From positions 62,001 to 126,000 of the forward strand of contig NZ_KQ948663.1 in assembly GCF_001514145.1 (NCBI RefSeq): 64,000 nucleotides of DNA, given 5' to 3'. This document shows positions 1 to 8,685 of this stretch, in pieces. Below the pieces are notes generated by a model. The model saw only the letters and a program-made list of their open reading frames with translations, had not been told where the DNA came from and made no database searches. The stretch's first letter is position 1, and every line of letters starts with the position of its first letter. This DNA comes from Streptomyces canus (GTDB lineage: Bacteria; Actinomycetota; Actinomycetes; Streptomycetales; Streptomycetaceae). Made by a program: the position numbers and the translations under genes.

Positions 1-2
1 CC

Positions 3-1649
3 GACCAGAGCGCGAGCGCGGCCTCCGCCACGGCGACCGCGAACGCCCCCAGCTCGGCCAAGCGCGGCATGTCCAACGCCCTTGTCGTCAGCGGCAAGTA
101 CACGGCCAGCGGCCACCCGGTCGCCGTCTTCGGACCGCAGACCGGCTACTTCGCACCCCAGCTCCTCATGCTCCAGGAGATCCAGGGCCCCGGCATCAGC
201 GCCCGCGGCGCCTCCTTCGCGGGACTGAGCATGTACGTGGAACTCGGCCGCGGCCAGGACTACTCGTGGTCCGCCACGACCTCCGGCCAGGACATCATCG
301 ACACCTACGCCGTCGAACTGTGCCAGGACGACTACCACTACCTCTACCACGGCACCTGCACGGCCATGGAGAAGATCGAGCAGAAGAACGCCTGGGCCCC
401 GACCACGGCCGACGGCACCGCCGCGGGGTCGTACACCATGAGGGTCTGGCGCACGAAATACGGTCCTGTCGAATACCGGGCGACCGTCGGCGGCAAGAAG
501 GTCGCCTACACCACCCTGCGCTCCTCCTATCTGCACGAGGCCGACTCGATCATCGGCTTCCAGATGCTGAACGACCCGGACTACGTCAAGAGCCCGCAGA
601 CCTTCCAGAGCGCGGTGCAGCACATCAACTACACCTTCAACTGGTTCTACGCCGACTCCACGCACACCGCGTACTACAACAGCGGGAACAACCCGGTGCG
701 CGCGTCCGGCGTCGACGCCGAGTTCCCGGTGTGGGCGCAGGCGGCGTACGAGTGGAAGAACTGGAACCCGACGACGAACACCGCCGACTACACGCCGGCC
801 TCCGCGCACCCCAACTCGATCGACCAGGACTACTACGTCTCCTGGAACAACAAACAGGCGCTCGACTACGCGACCGCGTCCTGGGGCGACGGGTCCGTGC
901 ACCGCGGCAACCTGCTGGAAGACCGCGTGAAGAAGCTGGTCGCCGCGGGCGGGGTCACTCGGGCCTCGCTGGTGAAGGCCATGGCGGACGCGTCTCTCGC
1001 CGACCTGCGCGCGGAGGACGTCCTCCCGGACCTGCTCAAGGTGATCAACAGCTCGACGGTCACCGACTCCACGGCCGCGGCCGCGGTGAGCAAGCTCCAG
1101 GCGTGGCTCACGGCCGGCGGCAAGCGCACCGAGACCTCGGCGGGTTCGAAGAAGTACGCCGACGCCGACGCGGTCCGCATCCTGGACGCGTGGTGGCCGC
1201 TGCTGACCCAGGGCATCTTCGAACCGGGCCTCGGCACCGGCCTGTACACCGCCTTCCAGGCCAACCTGCCCGTCGACGAGTCCCCTTCGGCCGCGCACGG
1301 ACCCACCGGGGCGCACGCGGGCAGCTCCTTCCAGTACGGCTGGTGGAGCTACGTCGACAAGGACGTCCGCGCGGTGCTCGGTGAGAGCGTGCGGGGTCCG
1401 CTGGCGGACAAGTACTGCGGCGGCGGCAGCCTCAGCGCCTGCCGGGACATCCTGATCAGCACCCTGAAGACCGCGGCCGGAAGGACCGCGGCCCAGGTCT
1501 ACCCCGGCGACGACCTGTGCTCGGCGGGCGACCAGTGGTGCGCCGACTCGATCGTGCAGCGCACCCTGGGAGGCATCAAGCACTACAACATCAGCTGGCA
1601 GAACCGTCCGACCTTCCAGCAGGTGGTGGAGTTCACTTCGCACCGTTAG
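3..1649 (+). CDS. Penicillin acylase family (S45) hydrolase, beta-chain part; 5' end lies before the window
   Basis: The reading frame is already open at base 3, so the gene enters from upstream. The visible part begins just before a Met-Ser-Asn-Ala-Leu-Val-Val-Ser-Gly stretch (Ser codon at 72-74). In penicillin-acylase Ntn hydrolases the beta chain starts with such a Ser-Asn after autoproteolysis, and that Ser is the nucleophile. Further on, a YYVSWNNKQA segment matches the family's region carrying the oxyanion Asn. About 526 residues follow the Met, as expected for a complete beta chain; the signal peptide, alpha chain and spacer must lie upstream. The enzyme is probably secreted and hydrolyses an amide such as an acyl-homoserine lactone, a beta-lactam side chain or a lipopeptide acyl group; the substrate cannot be told from sequence. 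An internal ATG at base 69 is not the true start. Confidence 0.85.
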   Translation, partial: DQSASAASATATANAPSSAKRGMSNALVVSGKYTASGHPVAVFGPQTGYFAPQLLMLQEIQGPGISARGASFAGLSMYVELGRGQDYSWSATTSGQDIIDTYAVELCQDDYHYLYHGTCTAMEKIEQKNAWAPTTADGTAAGSYTMRVWRTKYGPVEYRATVGGKKVAYTTLRSSYLHEADSIIGFQMLNDPDYVKSPQTFQSAVQHINYTFNWFYADSTHTAYYNSGNNPVRASGVDAEFPVWAQAAYEWKNWNPTTNTADYTPASAHPNSIDQDYYVSWNNKQALDYATASWGDGSVHRGNLLEDRVKKLVAAGGVTRASLVKAMADASLADLRAEDVLPDLLKVINSSTVTDSTAAAAVSKLQAWLTAGGKRTETSAGSKKYADADAVRILDAWWPLLTQGIFEPGLGTGLYTAFQANLPVDESPSAAHGPTGAHAGSSFQYGWWSYVDKDVRAVLGESVRGPLADKYCGGGSLSACRDILISTLKTAAGRTAAQVYPGDDLCSAGDQWCADSIVQRTLGGIKHYNISWQNRPTFQQVVEFTSHR

Positions 1650-1668
1650 GCCGACGGCAGGCGGCGGG

Positions 1669-2982
1669 TCAGTGGATACGGCCCGCCGCCAGCACCAGGT
1701 GGGCCAGTTCGCGGTGGCAGATGTCGCTGTGCGCGCCCGAGGGCGGTCCACCGCGCCTGACGACGACCGCCGCGTCGACGTTCACGCAGCCCTTCGCGGG
1801 CAGCTTCCCGAGGGCGTCGGCCAGCTTGACGGACGGCGTGTCCGGCACCGCCTGCACGCCGTCATGGCCCATCGCCCCCCACTTGGCGCCCAGGGTCCGG
1901 CCGAGGTCGAAGGCCGCCACGCCCTGGGCGTCACCCGCCATGCGCGAGGCCAGCGGATACAAGGTGCCGAGCGCCGAGTCATGGCTGGAGAAACAGCACA
2001 CGAGCGGCCCGTCGACGCGGTTCTGCTGTCCCTGGAGCACACCTCCCGCGCGCGTGTCGTGCGGCAGCCGGGTCGCGAACGCGTAGTGCGAGAAGGCCCC
2101 TTGGAGCAGCGTGACGGACTTGACGGTCCGTACCCCCTCCGGCAGCCCGCGCAGTGCGAACGACACCAGCCGGCCCCCGAAGCTGTGCCCCACGAGGTGC
2201 ACCCGCACCCCGGGCGCCGCCTTCGCGAGCTGCCCGATCACCCGGCCGAGCCCGCGCTCGCCCACCGTGCCCGCGCGCCGCTTCATCGCGTAGTACGTCC
2301 CCTGCCGCAGCAGTTCGTGCGCACCGTCCCACGGGTTGGGAATCGTGAACCCCTGTACCCCGTCGGGTGATTCGAGATGGGCGAGGGCCCGCGCGAACTC
2401 CTCGCACACCGTCGCCGCGGACCCGGCGAACATCTCCGGCTCGTCCTGCGGGACCCCCTCCGCCAGCGTGTCCGCCGCGAACAGCGCCTGCGGCCCGGGC
2501 GGCACGACGTCCACCAGCATCCGCACCAGCCGCCCGAACTCCTCCAGCTCGGCCTCTTCAGGAGGCTGCTGATCGAGCAGCCGGGATAACTGGTCGATCA
2601 CGGTGGCCCGGCCCGGGAAGGTCTCGAGCAGCGCGTGACGGGTGTCCTTGTCGAGCACTGGACGCGGTGGCATCTCGGCGGCCACGGACCGCGGGAAGTC
2701 CGGGATCGGCTCGTCGGAGAACCGCATCGACGGCCACACGACCCCCACGTACCCGAGTCTCGCCGCCGGCGCGAGCTGCGGGAACGGGGCGAAGAAGCTG
2801 CTGTAGAGCCGGGTCGCCGCCGAGCGGTCGCTGTTCCAGCCGTGCGAGAAGACGACCAGGTCCTTGACGCCCCGGTCCACCACCTCCGCGAGCAGCCGGT
2901 CCCGCCGGCCGGTGTCCGGGTCTCCGTCCGCGTCGAACGTCAGCTCCCAGTACGGCGTCACACTCATCGCCGGATCCGCCAT
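1669..2982 (-). CDS. Alpha/beta-hydrolase fold protein (serine hydrolase-like)
   Basis: A 437-residue protein. An N-terminal strand-turn reads LVVFSHGWNSD (oxyanion-hole region) and a nucleophile elbow GHSFGG lies near residues 263-268, both typical of alpha/beta hydrolases of the esterase/lipase type. No signal peptide is evident, so it is probably cytoplasmic. I chose the ATG at 2982 because a GAGG lies 9 nt upstream on the minus strand; an in-frame ATG at 2967 is a weaker alternative. The stop lies 20 bp from the end of the convergent acylase gene. The long middle region between the oxyanion segment and the nucleophile is an insertion I cannot assign. The substrate is unknown. Confidence 0.75.
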   Translation of the reverse strand: MADPAMSVTPYWELTFDADGDPDTGRRDRLLAEVVDRGVKDLVVFSHGWNSDRSAATRLYSSFFAPFPQLAPAARLGYVGVVWPSMRFSDEPIPDFPRSVAAEMPPRPVLDKDTRHALLETFPGRATVIDQLSRLLDQQPPEEAELEEFGRLVRMLVDVVPPGPQALFAADTLAEGVPQDEPEMFAGSAATVCEEFARALAHLESPDGVQGFTIPNPWDGAHELLRQGTYYAMKRRAGTVGERGLGRVIGQLAKAAPGVRVHLVGHSFGGRLVSFALRGLPEGVRTVKSVTLLQGAFSHYAFATRLPHDTRAGGVLQGQQNRVDGPLVCCFSSHDSALGTLYPLASRMAGDAQGVAAFDLGRTLGAKWGAMGHDGVQAVPDTPSVKLADALGKLPAKGCVNVDAAVVVRRGGPPSGAHSDICHRELAHLVLAAGRIH

Positions 2983-3053
2983 CACCGACCACCTCGTCCC
3001 CGTAGTGGTGCGCATCGTCCTACTACCGGGCGAAGTTGGCCATACTCCACGGC

Positions 3054-4286
3054 TCATCCGTAGAGGAGGTAATGCTTTCGAATCCGCCGGAAAGCCGTCA
3101 GCTCCTCCCGCCAGCCCGCCACGACCTCGTCGGCACCGGCGCCGGCGTCGATCATCGTGCGGACCCGGGTGGAGCCGGTGAGCTTGTCGATCCAGTTGTC
3201 CGCGCGCCAACCGAAGCCGGACCAGGCCTTCTTGGCGGTCACCAGCAGGGCGATGCCGGTGCGGACGGGGTCGTAGGCGGGCCGGTCGTGGACGTGGATC
3301 TGTACGCCGCCGACCGTCTTGCCCTGGAACTTGGAGAAGGTGGGGGCGAAGTAGGCCTCCCTGAAGTGCACGCCGGGCAGGCCGAGTTCGCCTGCGGCGG
3401 CGGCCCAGCGGCCGTCCAGGCCCTCCGCGCCCAGCAGTTCGAAGGGACGGGTGGTGCCGCGGCCCTCCGAGAGGTTCGTGCCCTCGAAGAGACAGGTGCC
3501 GGAGTACACCAGGGCGGTGTCGGGGGTCGGCATGTTCGGGCTCGGGGGGACCCAGGGGAGGTTCCAGGCGTCGTAGAACTCCGAGCGCCTCCAGCCCGTC
3601 ATCAGGACCGTGTCCAGGGTGACGGGCGAGGTGAGGAACTCACCGTTGAAGAGACGGGCCAGCTCCGCGACGGTCATTCCGTGTGCCTGGGAGACGGGCT
3701 GTCTGCCCACGAAGGTCGCGAACTCCTTGTGCAGGACCGGGCCCTGGGCCGCACGGCCGGTGACCGGGTTCGGGCGGTCCAGGACGACGAAGCGCTTCCC
3801 CGCGAGCCGGGCCGCCTCCATGCAGTCGTACAGGGTCCAGATGTACGTGTAGAAGCGTGCGCCCACGTCCTGGATGTCGAAGACGATCGTGTCCACGCCG
3901 GAGGCGGTGAAGATGTCGGCGAGGGGCCTGCCGCTCTTGAGATACGTGTCGTAGACGGGGAGACCGGTCGCGGGGTCGTCGTAGCGGCCCTCGGAGCCGC
4001 CCGCCTGCGCGGTGCCCCGGAAGCCGTGTTCGGGGCCGAAGACGGCGGTCAGGTCGACCCGGGGGTCGGCGTGCATCACGTCGACGATGTGCTGCACGTC
4101 CCGGGTGACGCCCGTGGGATTGGTGACGATGCCGATACGCTCGCCGTCGAGCTGGGCGTATCCGGAGGCGGCCAGGTTCTCGAAACCTGTTCGTCTGTGG
4201 GAGCGGGCCGCCTGGGCCGGGGGTGCGGAGGTCAGTGACGCCGTTGCCGTTGCTGCTGCCAGCAGGGTTCTTCTGGATAGGCGCAT
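3054..4286 (-). CDS. Secreted NamZ-like exo-beta-N-acetylmuramidase (DUF1343)
   Basis: A 410-residue protein starting with a Tat/Sec-like leader (MRLSRRTLLAAATATASL, ending near AQA). The body has DUF1343/NamZ hallmarks: GIVTNPTGVTRD, FGPEHGFRG near residue 85, FDIQDVGARFYTY, VLDRPNPV, and EGTNLSEGRGT. Family members remove terminal MurNAc from peptidoglycan fragments in cell-wall recycling. Two-step export with an RR motif is likely. I prefer the ATG at 4286 because it places the leader at the N-terminus; the open frame runs further upstream to 4349 into the divergent promoter and its operator. The gene diverges from the SDR gene at 4400. Confidence 0.85.
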   Translation of the reverse strand: MRLSRRTLLAAATATASLTSAPPAQAARSHRRTGFENLAASGYAQLDGERIGIVTNPTGVTRDVQHIVDVMHADPRVDLTAVFGPEHGFRGTAQAGGSEGRYDDPATGLPVYDTYLKSGRPLADIFTASGVDTIVFDIQDVGARFYTYIWTLYDCMEAARLAGKRFVVLDRPNPVTGRAAQGPVLHKEFATFVGRQPVSQAHGMTVAELARLFNGEFLTSPVTLDTVLMTGWRRSEFYDAWNLPWVPPSPNMPTPDTALVYSGTCLFEGTNLSEGRGTTRPFELLGAEGLDGRWAAAAGELGLPGVHFREAYFAPTFSKFQGKTVGGVQIHVHDRPAYDPVRTGIALLVTAKKAWSGFGWRADNWIDKLTGSTRVRTMIDAGAGADEVVAGWREELTAFRRIRKHYLLYG

Positions 4287-4346
4287 GAGGTGCACGGTAG
4301 GCGCCGACGCGGGTTGTGGGGAGGTTTCCGTCACTCTTTCCTTCAA

Positions 4347-4366
4347 CATACCGACCGGTTAGTCTG
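4347..4366. promoter_or_regulatory. Putative TetR operator in the namZ-like/SDR divergent promoter
   Basis: The sequence cataccgaccggttagtctg lies in the 113-bp gap between the NamZ-like start (4286) and the SDR start (4400). Its core, CCGACCGGTTAG, is an imperfect palindrome and closely matches the better palindrome at 9757-9776. Because a TetR-family gene (6864) is in the downstream operon, I infer this is its binding site. Confidence 0.6.
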
Positions 4367-4399
4367 GGCCTGCAGTCGAGCCGCAGTCGAAGGAGACCG

Positions 4400-5173
4400 A
4401 TGGTGGAAGCCCTGCAGGGTGCCGGAGTGGTTGTGACCGGAGCGGGAGGTGGCATCGGGGCTGCGCTGGCCCGGCGGTTTGCTGCGGAAGGGGCCCGGGT
4501 CGTCGTCAACGACCTCGATGCCGGCCGTGCGAAGGCCGTGGCCGAGGAGGTCGGGGGCATCGCCGTCGCCGGGGACGCCTCCGCCGTCGTCTCCGACGCC
4601 CGCGACGCACTCGGCGGCAACGTCGACGTCTACTGCGCCAACGCCGGCGTCGCCTTCGGCGGAGGGAACGCCGACGAGCCGCTCGACGAGACCGGCTGGG
4701 CCACTTCCTGGGACGTGAACGTCATGGCGCACGTGCGAGCCGCCCACGCGCTGCTTCCGGGGTGGCTGGAGCGGGGCAGCGGGCGGTTCGTGTCGACCGT
4801 TTCCGCCGCGGGGCTGCTGACCATGATCGGGGCCGCTCCCTACGCCGTTACCAAGCACGGGGCTTACGCCTTCGCCGAGTATCTGTCGCTGACCTACCGG
4901 CACCGGGGGATCAAGGTGCACGCGATCTGTCCGCAGGGTGTGCGGACCGACATGCTCGCGGCCACCGGGACCGCCGGAGACCTGGTGCTCCAGCCGACCG
5001 CCGTCGAGCCGGAGGATGTGGCCGAGGCGCTGTTCAGGGGGATCGAGCAGGACCGGTTCCTGATCCTGCCGCACCCGGAGGTCGCCGAGTACTACCAGGC
5101 GCGGGCCGCCGAGCCCGATCGCTGGCTGGCCGGCATGAACCACCTCCAGCGCAAGTGGGAGGAGGTCCGGTGA
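4400..5173 (+). CDS. Short-chain dehydrogenase/reductase (SDR)
   Basis: A 257-residue classical SDR. The cofactor motif TGAGGGIG is at about residues 12-19, CANAG follows strand 4, a Ser in STVSAAG is near residue 132, and the catalytic YAVTK is near residues 148-152. An acidic residue after strand 2 (VNDLD) favours NAD(H). AGGAG at 4391-4395 sets the ATG start. Its stop overlaps the GTG start of the acyl-CoA ligase, so the two are translationally coupled. In this context it probably oxidises or reduces a hydroxy/keto group of an acyl-CoA; the exact substrate is not visible. Confidence 0.88.
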   Translation: MVEALQGAGVVVTGAGGGIGAALARRFAAEGARVVVNDLDAGRAKAVAEEVGGIAVAGDASAVVSDARDALGGNVDVYCANAGVAFGGGNADEPLDETGWATSWDVNVMAHVRAAHALLPGWLERGSGRFVSTVSAAGLLTMIGAAPYAVTKHGAYAFAEYLSLTYRHRGIKVHAICPQGVRTDMLAATGTAGDLVLQPTAVEPEDVAEALFRGIEQDRFLILPHPEVAEYYQARAAEPDRWLAGMNHLQRKWEEVR

Positions 5174-6837
5174 GCGAGTCCCGTTACGCCGCCAAGCCCT
5201 GGCTGGCGCTTCTCAGCGAAGCCCAGCGCGGGCCGATAGAGCCCGCCGACTCACTCGTGCACGCCCTGCGGCGGGCCGTCGCCGAGGCGCCGGAGCGGCC
5301 CTTCCTCGCCTACTTCGACGGGCGGCTCAGCTATCGCGAGGTCGACGAGCTGAGCGACTCCGTCGCCGGACACCTCGCCGCTCGCGGTCTGGAGCGCGGC
5401 GACCGGGTGGCGGTCCTGCTCCAGAACTCCCCGCTGTTCGTGCTCGCGCTGCTCGGTGCCTGGAAGGCGGGCGCGGTCGTCGTGCCCGTCAACCCCATGT
5501 ACAAGTCGGGGGAGGTCGGCCATGTCCTGCGGGACGGTGAGGTGGCCGCGCTGATCTGCTCCGACCGGGCCTGGGAGTCGTATCTGCGCGAGACGGCGGC
5601 GGACTCGCCGGTGCGGATCGTGCTGACCGGGTGCGAGTTGGATTTCCAGACCCGCGGGGACGCGCGCGTGCTCACCTTCGAGCGGCTGCCGCAGGCCGAG
5701 GACGCCGACGACCTGGTCGCCGTCGCCGGGGCCGGGCACAAGGCGCCCGAAGGACGGGACGTCAGGCCCTCCGACCTCGCGCTGATCAGCTACACCTCGG
5801 GGACGAGCGGCACGCCCAAGGGCGCCACCAACACGCACGGCAACATCATGTACAACGCCGAGCGGCAGCGGACCGGGCTCGGGCTGCCCGAGGCGCCCGT
5901 GTACTTCGCACTGGCGCCCCTGTTCCACATCACCGGGATGGTCTGCCAGCTCGGGGCCTGTCTGAACAGCGTGGGCACGCTCGTGCTGGCGTACCGCTTC
6001 GAGGCGGGTGTCGTCCTGGAGGCGTTCGCCGAGCACCGGCCGCACTACACGGTCGGCCCGTCGACCGCTTTCATGGCGCTGGCCGCCCACCCGGACGTCA
6101 CCCGCGAGCACTTCTCGTCCTTCGTCAACATCTCCTCCGGCGGGGCCCCGCTGCCGCCCGCCCTGGTGGAGAAGTTCCGGGCCGGCTTCGGGCCGTACAT
6201 CCGCAACGGCTACGGGCTGACCGAGTGCTCCGCGCCCTGCGCCTCCGTTCCGCCGGAGCGCGAGGCGCCCGTCGACCCGGTGTCCGGGACGCTCGCCGTG
6301 GGCGTGCCGGGGCCCGAGACGGTCGTAAGGATCGTCGACGACAGCGGCGCCGAGGTGCCCTTCGGCGAGCAGGGCGAGATCGTCGTGCGCGGACCGCAGG
6401 TGGTGCCCGGGTACTGGCGGCGGCCGGAGGCGACCGCCGAGACCTTCCCGGACGGCGAGCTGCGCACGGGTGACATCGGGTTCATGGACCCCGAGGGCTG
6501 GCTGTACGTCGTGGACCGCAAGAAGGACATGATCAACGCGTCCGGCTTCAAGGTGTGGCCGCGCGAGGTCGAGGACGTGCTGTACACGCATCCGGCGGTG
6601 CGCGAGGCGGCCGTCGTCGGAGTGCCCGACGGGTACCGCGGGGAGACCGTCAAGGCGTACATCAGCCTCCGTCCGGGTGCGGAAACCGACCCCGATGCGC
6701 TCGCCGCGTACTGCAAGGAGAGACTGGCGGCCTACAAATACCCGCGGCAGGTGGAGATCCTGCCCGACTTGCCGAAGACGGCCAGTGGGAAGATCCTCCG
6801 GCGGGAACTCCGTTCCCCACCGCACAACAGCGAATGA
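5170..6837 (+). CDS. Acyl-CoA synthetase (class I adenylate-forming, AMP-binding)
   Basis: A 555-residue enzyme that activates a carboxylic acid to its CoA thioester through an acyl-adenylate. It has the P-loop YTSGTSGTPKG near residue 208, GYGLTE near 346, the RTGD hinge near 431 and the C-terminal catalytic-Lys motif PKTASGKILRR near 535. The N-terminal and C-terminal domains are both full length. The GTG start overlaps the SDR stop and lies just after GGAGG. Long-chain-CoA-ligase-like members are hard to distinguish by chain length from sequence alone. The neighbours (SDR, ACAD, kinase) suggest entry of an acid into a beta-oxidation-like route. Confidence 0.9.
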   Translation: MSESRYAAKPWLALLSEAQRGPIEPADSLVHALRRAVAEAPERPFLAYFDGRLSYREVDELSDSVAGHLAARGLERGDRVAVLLQNSPLFVLALLGAWKAGAVVVPVNPMYKSGEVGHVLRDGEVAALICSDRAWESYLRETAADSPVRIVLTGCELDFQTRGDARVLTFERLPQAEDADDLVAVAGAGHKAPEGRDVRPSDLALISYTSGTSGTPKGATNTHGNIMYNAERQRTGLGLPEAPVYFALAPLFHITGMVCQLGACLNSVGTLVLAYRFEAGVVLEAFAEHRPHYTVGPSTAFMALAAHPDVTREHFSSFVNISSGGAPLPPALVEKFRAGFGPYIRNGYGLTECSAPCASVPPEREAPVDPVSGTLAVGVPGPETVVRIVDDSGAEVPFGEQGEIVVRGPQVVPGYWRRPEATAETFPDGELRTGDIGFMDPEGWLYVVDRKKDMINASGFKVWPREVEDVLYTHPAVREAAVVGVPDGYRGETVKAYISLRPGAETDPDALAAYCKERLAAYKYPRQVEILPDLPKTASGKILRRELRSPPHNSE

Positions 6838-6863
6838 CCTCTCGGAAGGCAGGTGGCGGCACA

Positions 6864-7457
6864 GTGCCCAGGACGACGGACGGAGACGGTACGCCCGTCC
6901 CGCAGCGGCTGCTGGCCGCCGCCACCCGGCTCTTCGCCGAGCGGGGCTACGACCGCACCTCCGTGCAGGAGATCGTCGAGGCGGCCGGCGTCACCAAGGG
7001 GGCGCTGTACCACTACTTCGGCTCCAAGGACGACCTCCTGCACGAGGTGTACGCGCGCGTGCTGCGCGTCCAGCAGGAGCGCCTCGACGCGCTCGCGAAC
7101 GCCGACGAGCCGATCGAGAAGCGGCTGCGGGCGGCGGCCGCCGACGTCGTCGTCACCACGATCGAGAACCTCGACGACGCGATGATCTTCTTCCGCTCGA
7201 TGCACCACCTGAGCCCCGAGAAGAACAAGCAGGTACGCGCCGAGCGGCGGAAGTACCACGAGCGTTTCCGCGCGCTCATCGAGGAGGGCCAGGAAGCGGG
7301 CGTCTTCTCGAAGGCGACCCCGGCCGATCTCGTCGTGGACTACCACTTCGGGTCCGTCCACCACCTGTCGACCTGGTACCGCCCGGACGGCCCGATGGGC
7401 CCGCAGGAGGTCGCCGACCACCTGGCCGACCTCCTCCTGCGGTCCCTGCGGCCGTAG
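6864..7457 (+). CDS. TetR-family transcriptional regulator
   Basis: A 197-residue regulator with a standard TetR helix-turn-helix near the N-terminus (FAERGYDRTSVQEIVEAAG then KGALYHYFGSKDDLL), followed by a variable ligand domain. It lies directly behind the acyl-CoA ligase gene and ends 8 bp from the convergent ACAD gene. I prefer the GTG at 6864, with AGGTGG 7 nt upstream; an in-frame ATG at 6834 overlapping the ligase stop is the alternative but has no ribosome-binding site. It probably represses both arms of the cluster through the sites at 4347 and 9757, released by an acyl-CoA. Confidence 0.88.
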   Translation: MPRTTDGDGTPVPQRLLAAATRLFAERGYDRTSVQEIVEAAGVTKGALYHYFGSKDDLLHEVYARVLRVQQERLDALANADEPIEKRLRAAAADVVVTTIENLDDAMIFFRSMHHLSPEKNKQVRAERRKYHERFRALIEEGQEAGVFSKATPADLVVDYHFGSVHHLSTWYRPDGPMGPQEVADHLADLLLRSLRP

Positions 7458-7465
7458 AGCGCCTC

Positions 7466-8680
7466 CTAGAGGTACTTCTTCAGCTCCCGTCGCGCGAGCG
7501 AGCGCTGGTGGACCTCGTCCGGGCCGTCCGCGATCATCAGGGTGCGGGCGCCGGCGTACAGCTCGGCCAGCGGGAAGTCCTGGCTGACGCCGCCCGCGCC
7601 GTGCAGCTGGATCGCCCGGTCGATGATGTCGACGACCGCGCGGGGCGTGGCGATCTTGATGGACTGGATCTCGGTGTGGGCGCCCCTGTTGCCGACCGTG
7701 TCCATCAGCCAGGCCGTCTTCAGGACCAGCAGGCGGAGCTGTTCGACGGTCACGCGCGCGTCGGCGATCCAGTTGTGGACCACGCCCTGCTGGGCCAGCG
7801 CCTTGCCGAAGGCGTCGCGGGAGACCGCGCGGCGGCACATCAGCTCGATCGCCCGCTCGGCCATGCCGATCAGCCGCATGCAGTGGTGGATCCGGCCGGG
7901 GCCGAGGCGGGCCTGGGCGATGGCGAAGCCGCCGCCCTCCTCGCCGACGAGGTTCGAGGCCGGTACGCGCGCGTGGTCGAAGATCACCTCGGCGTGGCCG
8001 CCGTGGGAGTGGTCCTCGTAGCCGAAGACCCGCATCGCGCGCTCGACCGTGACGCCCGGAGTGTCCCGGGGGACCAGGATCATGGACTGCTGGCGGCGGA
8101 TGTCCGCGCCGTCCGGGTCGGTCTTGCCCATCACGATGAAGATCTTGCAGTCCGGGTTCATCGCCCCGGAGATGTACCACTTGCGGCCCGTGACGACGTA
8201 CTCGTCGCCGTCCCGTTCGATGTGGGTGGTGATGTTCGTGGCGTCGGAGGACGCGACCTCCGGCTCGGTCATCGCGAACGCCGAGCGGATCTCACCGGCC
8301 AGCAGCGGCTCCAGCCACTGCTTCTTCTGCTGCTCGTCACCGAACTGCGAGAGCACCTCCATGTTGCCGGTGTCGGGCGCCGCGCAGTTCAGCGCGGTGG
8401 GCGCGAGCTGCGGGGAGCGGCCGGTGATCTCGGCGAGCGGGGCGTACTGGAGGTTGGTGAGGCCGGCGCCGTACTCGGCGTCGGGCAGGAAGAGGTTCCA
8501 CAGGCCCTGCCTGCGCGCCTCGGCCTTGAGCTCCTCGACCACGGCCGGGGTGTCCCACGGCGAGTCCAGCCGGGCGCGCTGCTCCTCCGCGACGGCCTCG
8601 GCGGGGTAGACGTACTCGTCCATGAAGGCGAGCAGCTTGGCGCGCAGCTCCTCGGTGCGCGCGTCGAACGCGAAGTCCAT
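7466..8680 (-). CDS. Acyl-CoA dehydrogenase family protein (ACAD10/11-like)
   Basis: A 404-residue flavoprotein with the ACAD layout: N-terminal helical domain, middle beta domain (FAMTEPEVASSDATNI, the FAD/substrate stretch; YVVTGRKWYISGA) and C-terminal helices ending GPDEVHQRSLARRELKKYL. These signatures are typical of the ACAD10/11 branch, which is often coupled to an aminoglycoside-phosphotransferase-like kinase, and here such a kinase gene sits 5 bp upstream in the same operon. In that branch the pair can dehydrate 4-hydroxyacyl-CoA by phosphorylation and elimination rather than act as simple dehydrogenases. The specific substrate is not known. Confidence 0.88.
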   Translation of the reverse strand: MDFAFDARTEELRAKLLAFMDEYVYPAEAVAEEQRARLDSPWDTPAVVEELKAEARRQGLWNLFLPDAEYGAGLTNLQYAPLAEITGRSPQLAPTALNCAAPDTGNMEVLSQFGDEQQKKQWLEPLLAGEIRSAFAMTEPEVASSDATNITTHIERDGDEYVVTGRKWYISGAMNPDCKIFIVMGKTDPDGADIRRQQSMILVPRDTPGVTVERAMRVFGYEDHSHGGHAEVIFDHARVPASNLVGEEGGGFAIAQARLGPGRIHHCMRLIGMAERAIELMCRRAVSRDAFGKALAQQGVVHNWIADARVTVEQLRLLVLKTAWLMDTVGNRGAHTEIQSIKIATPRAVVDIIDRAIQLHGAGGVSQDFPLAELYAGARTLMIADGPDEVHQRSLARRELKKYL

Positions 8681-8685
8681 GCGGA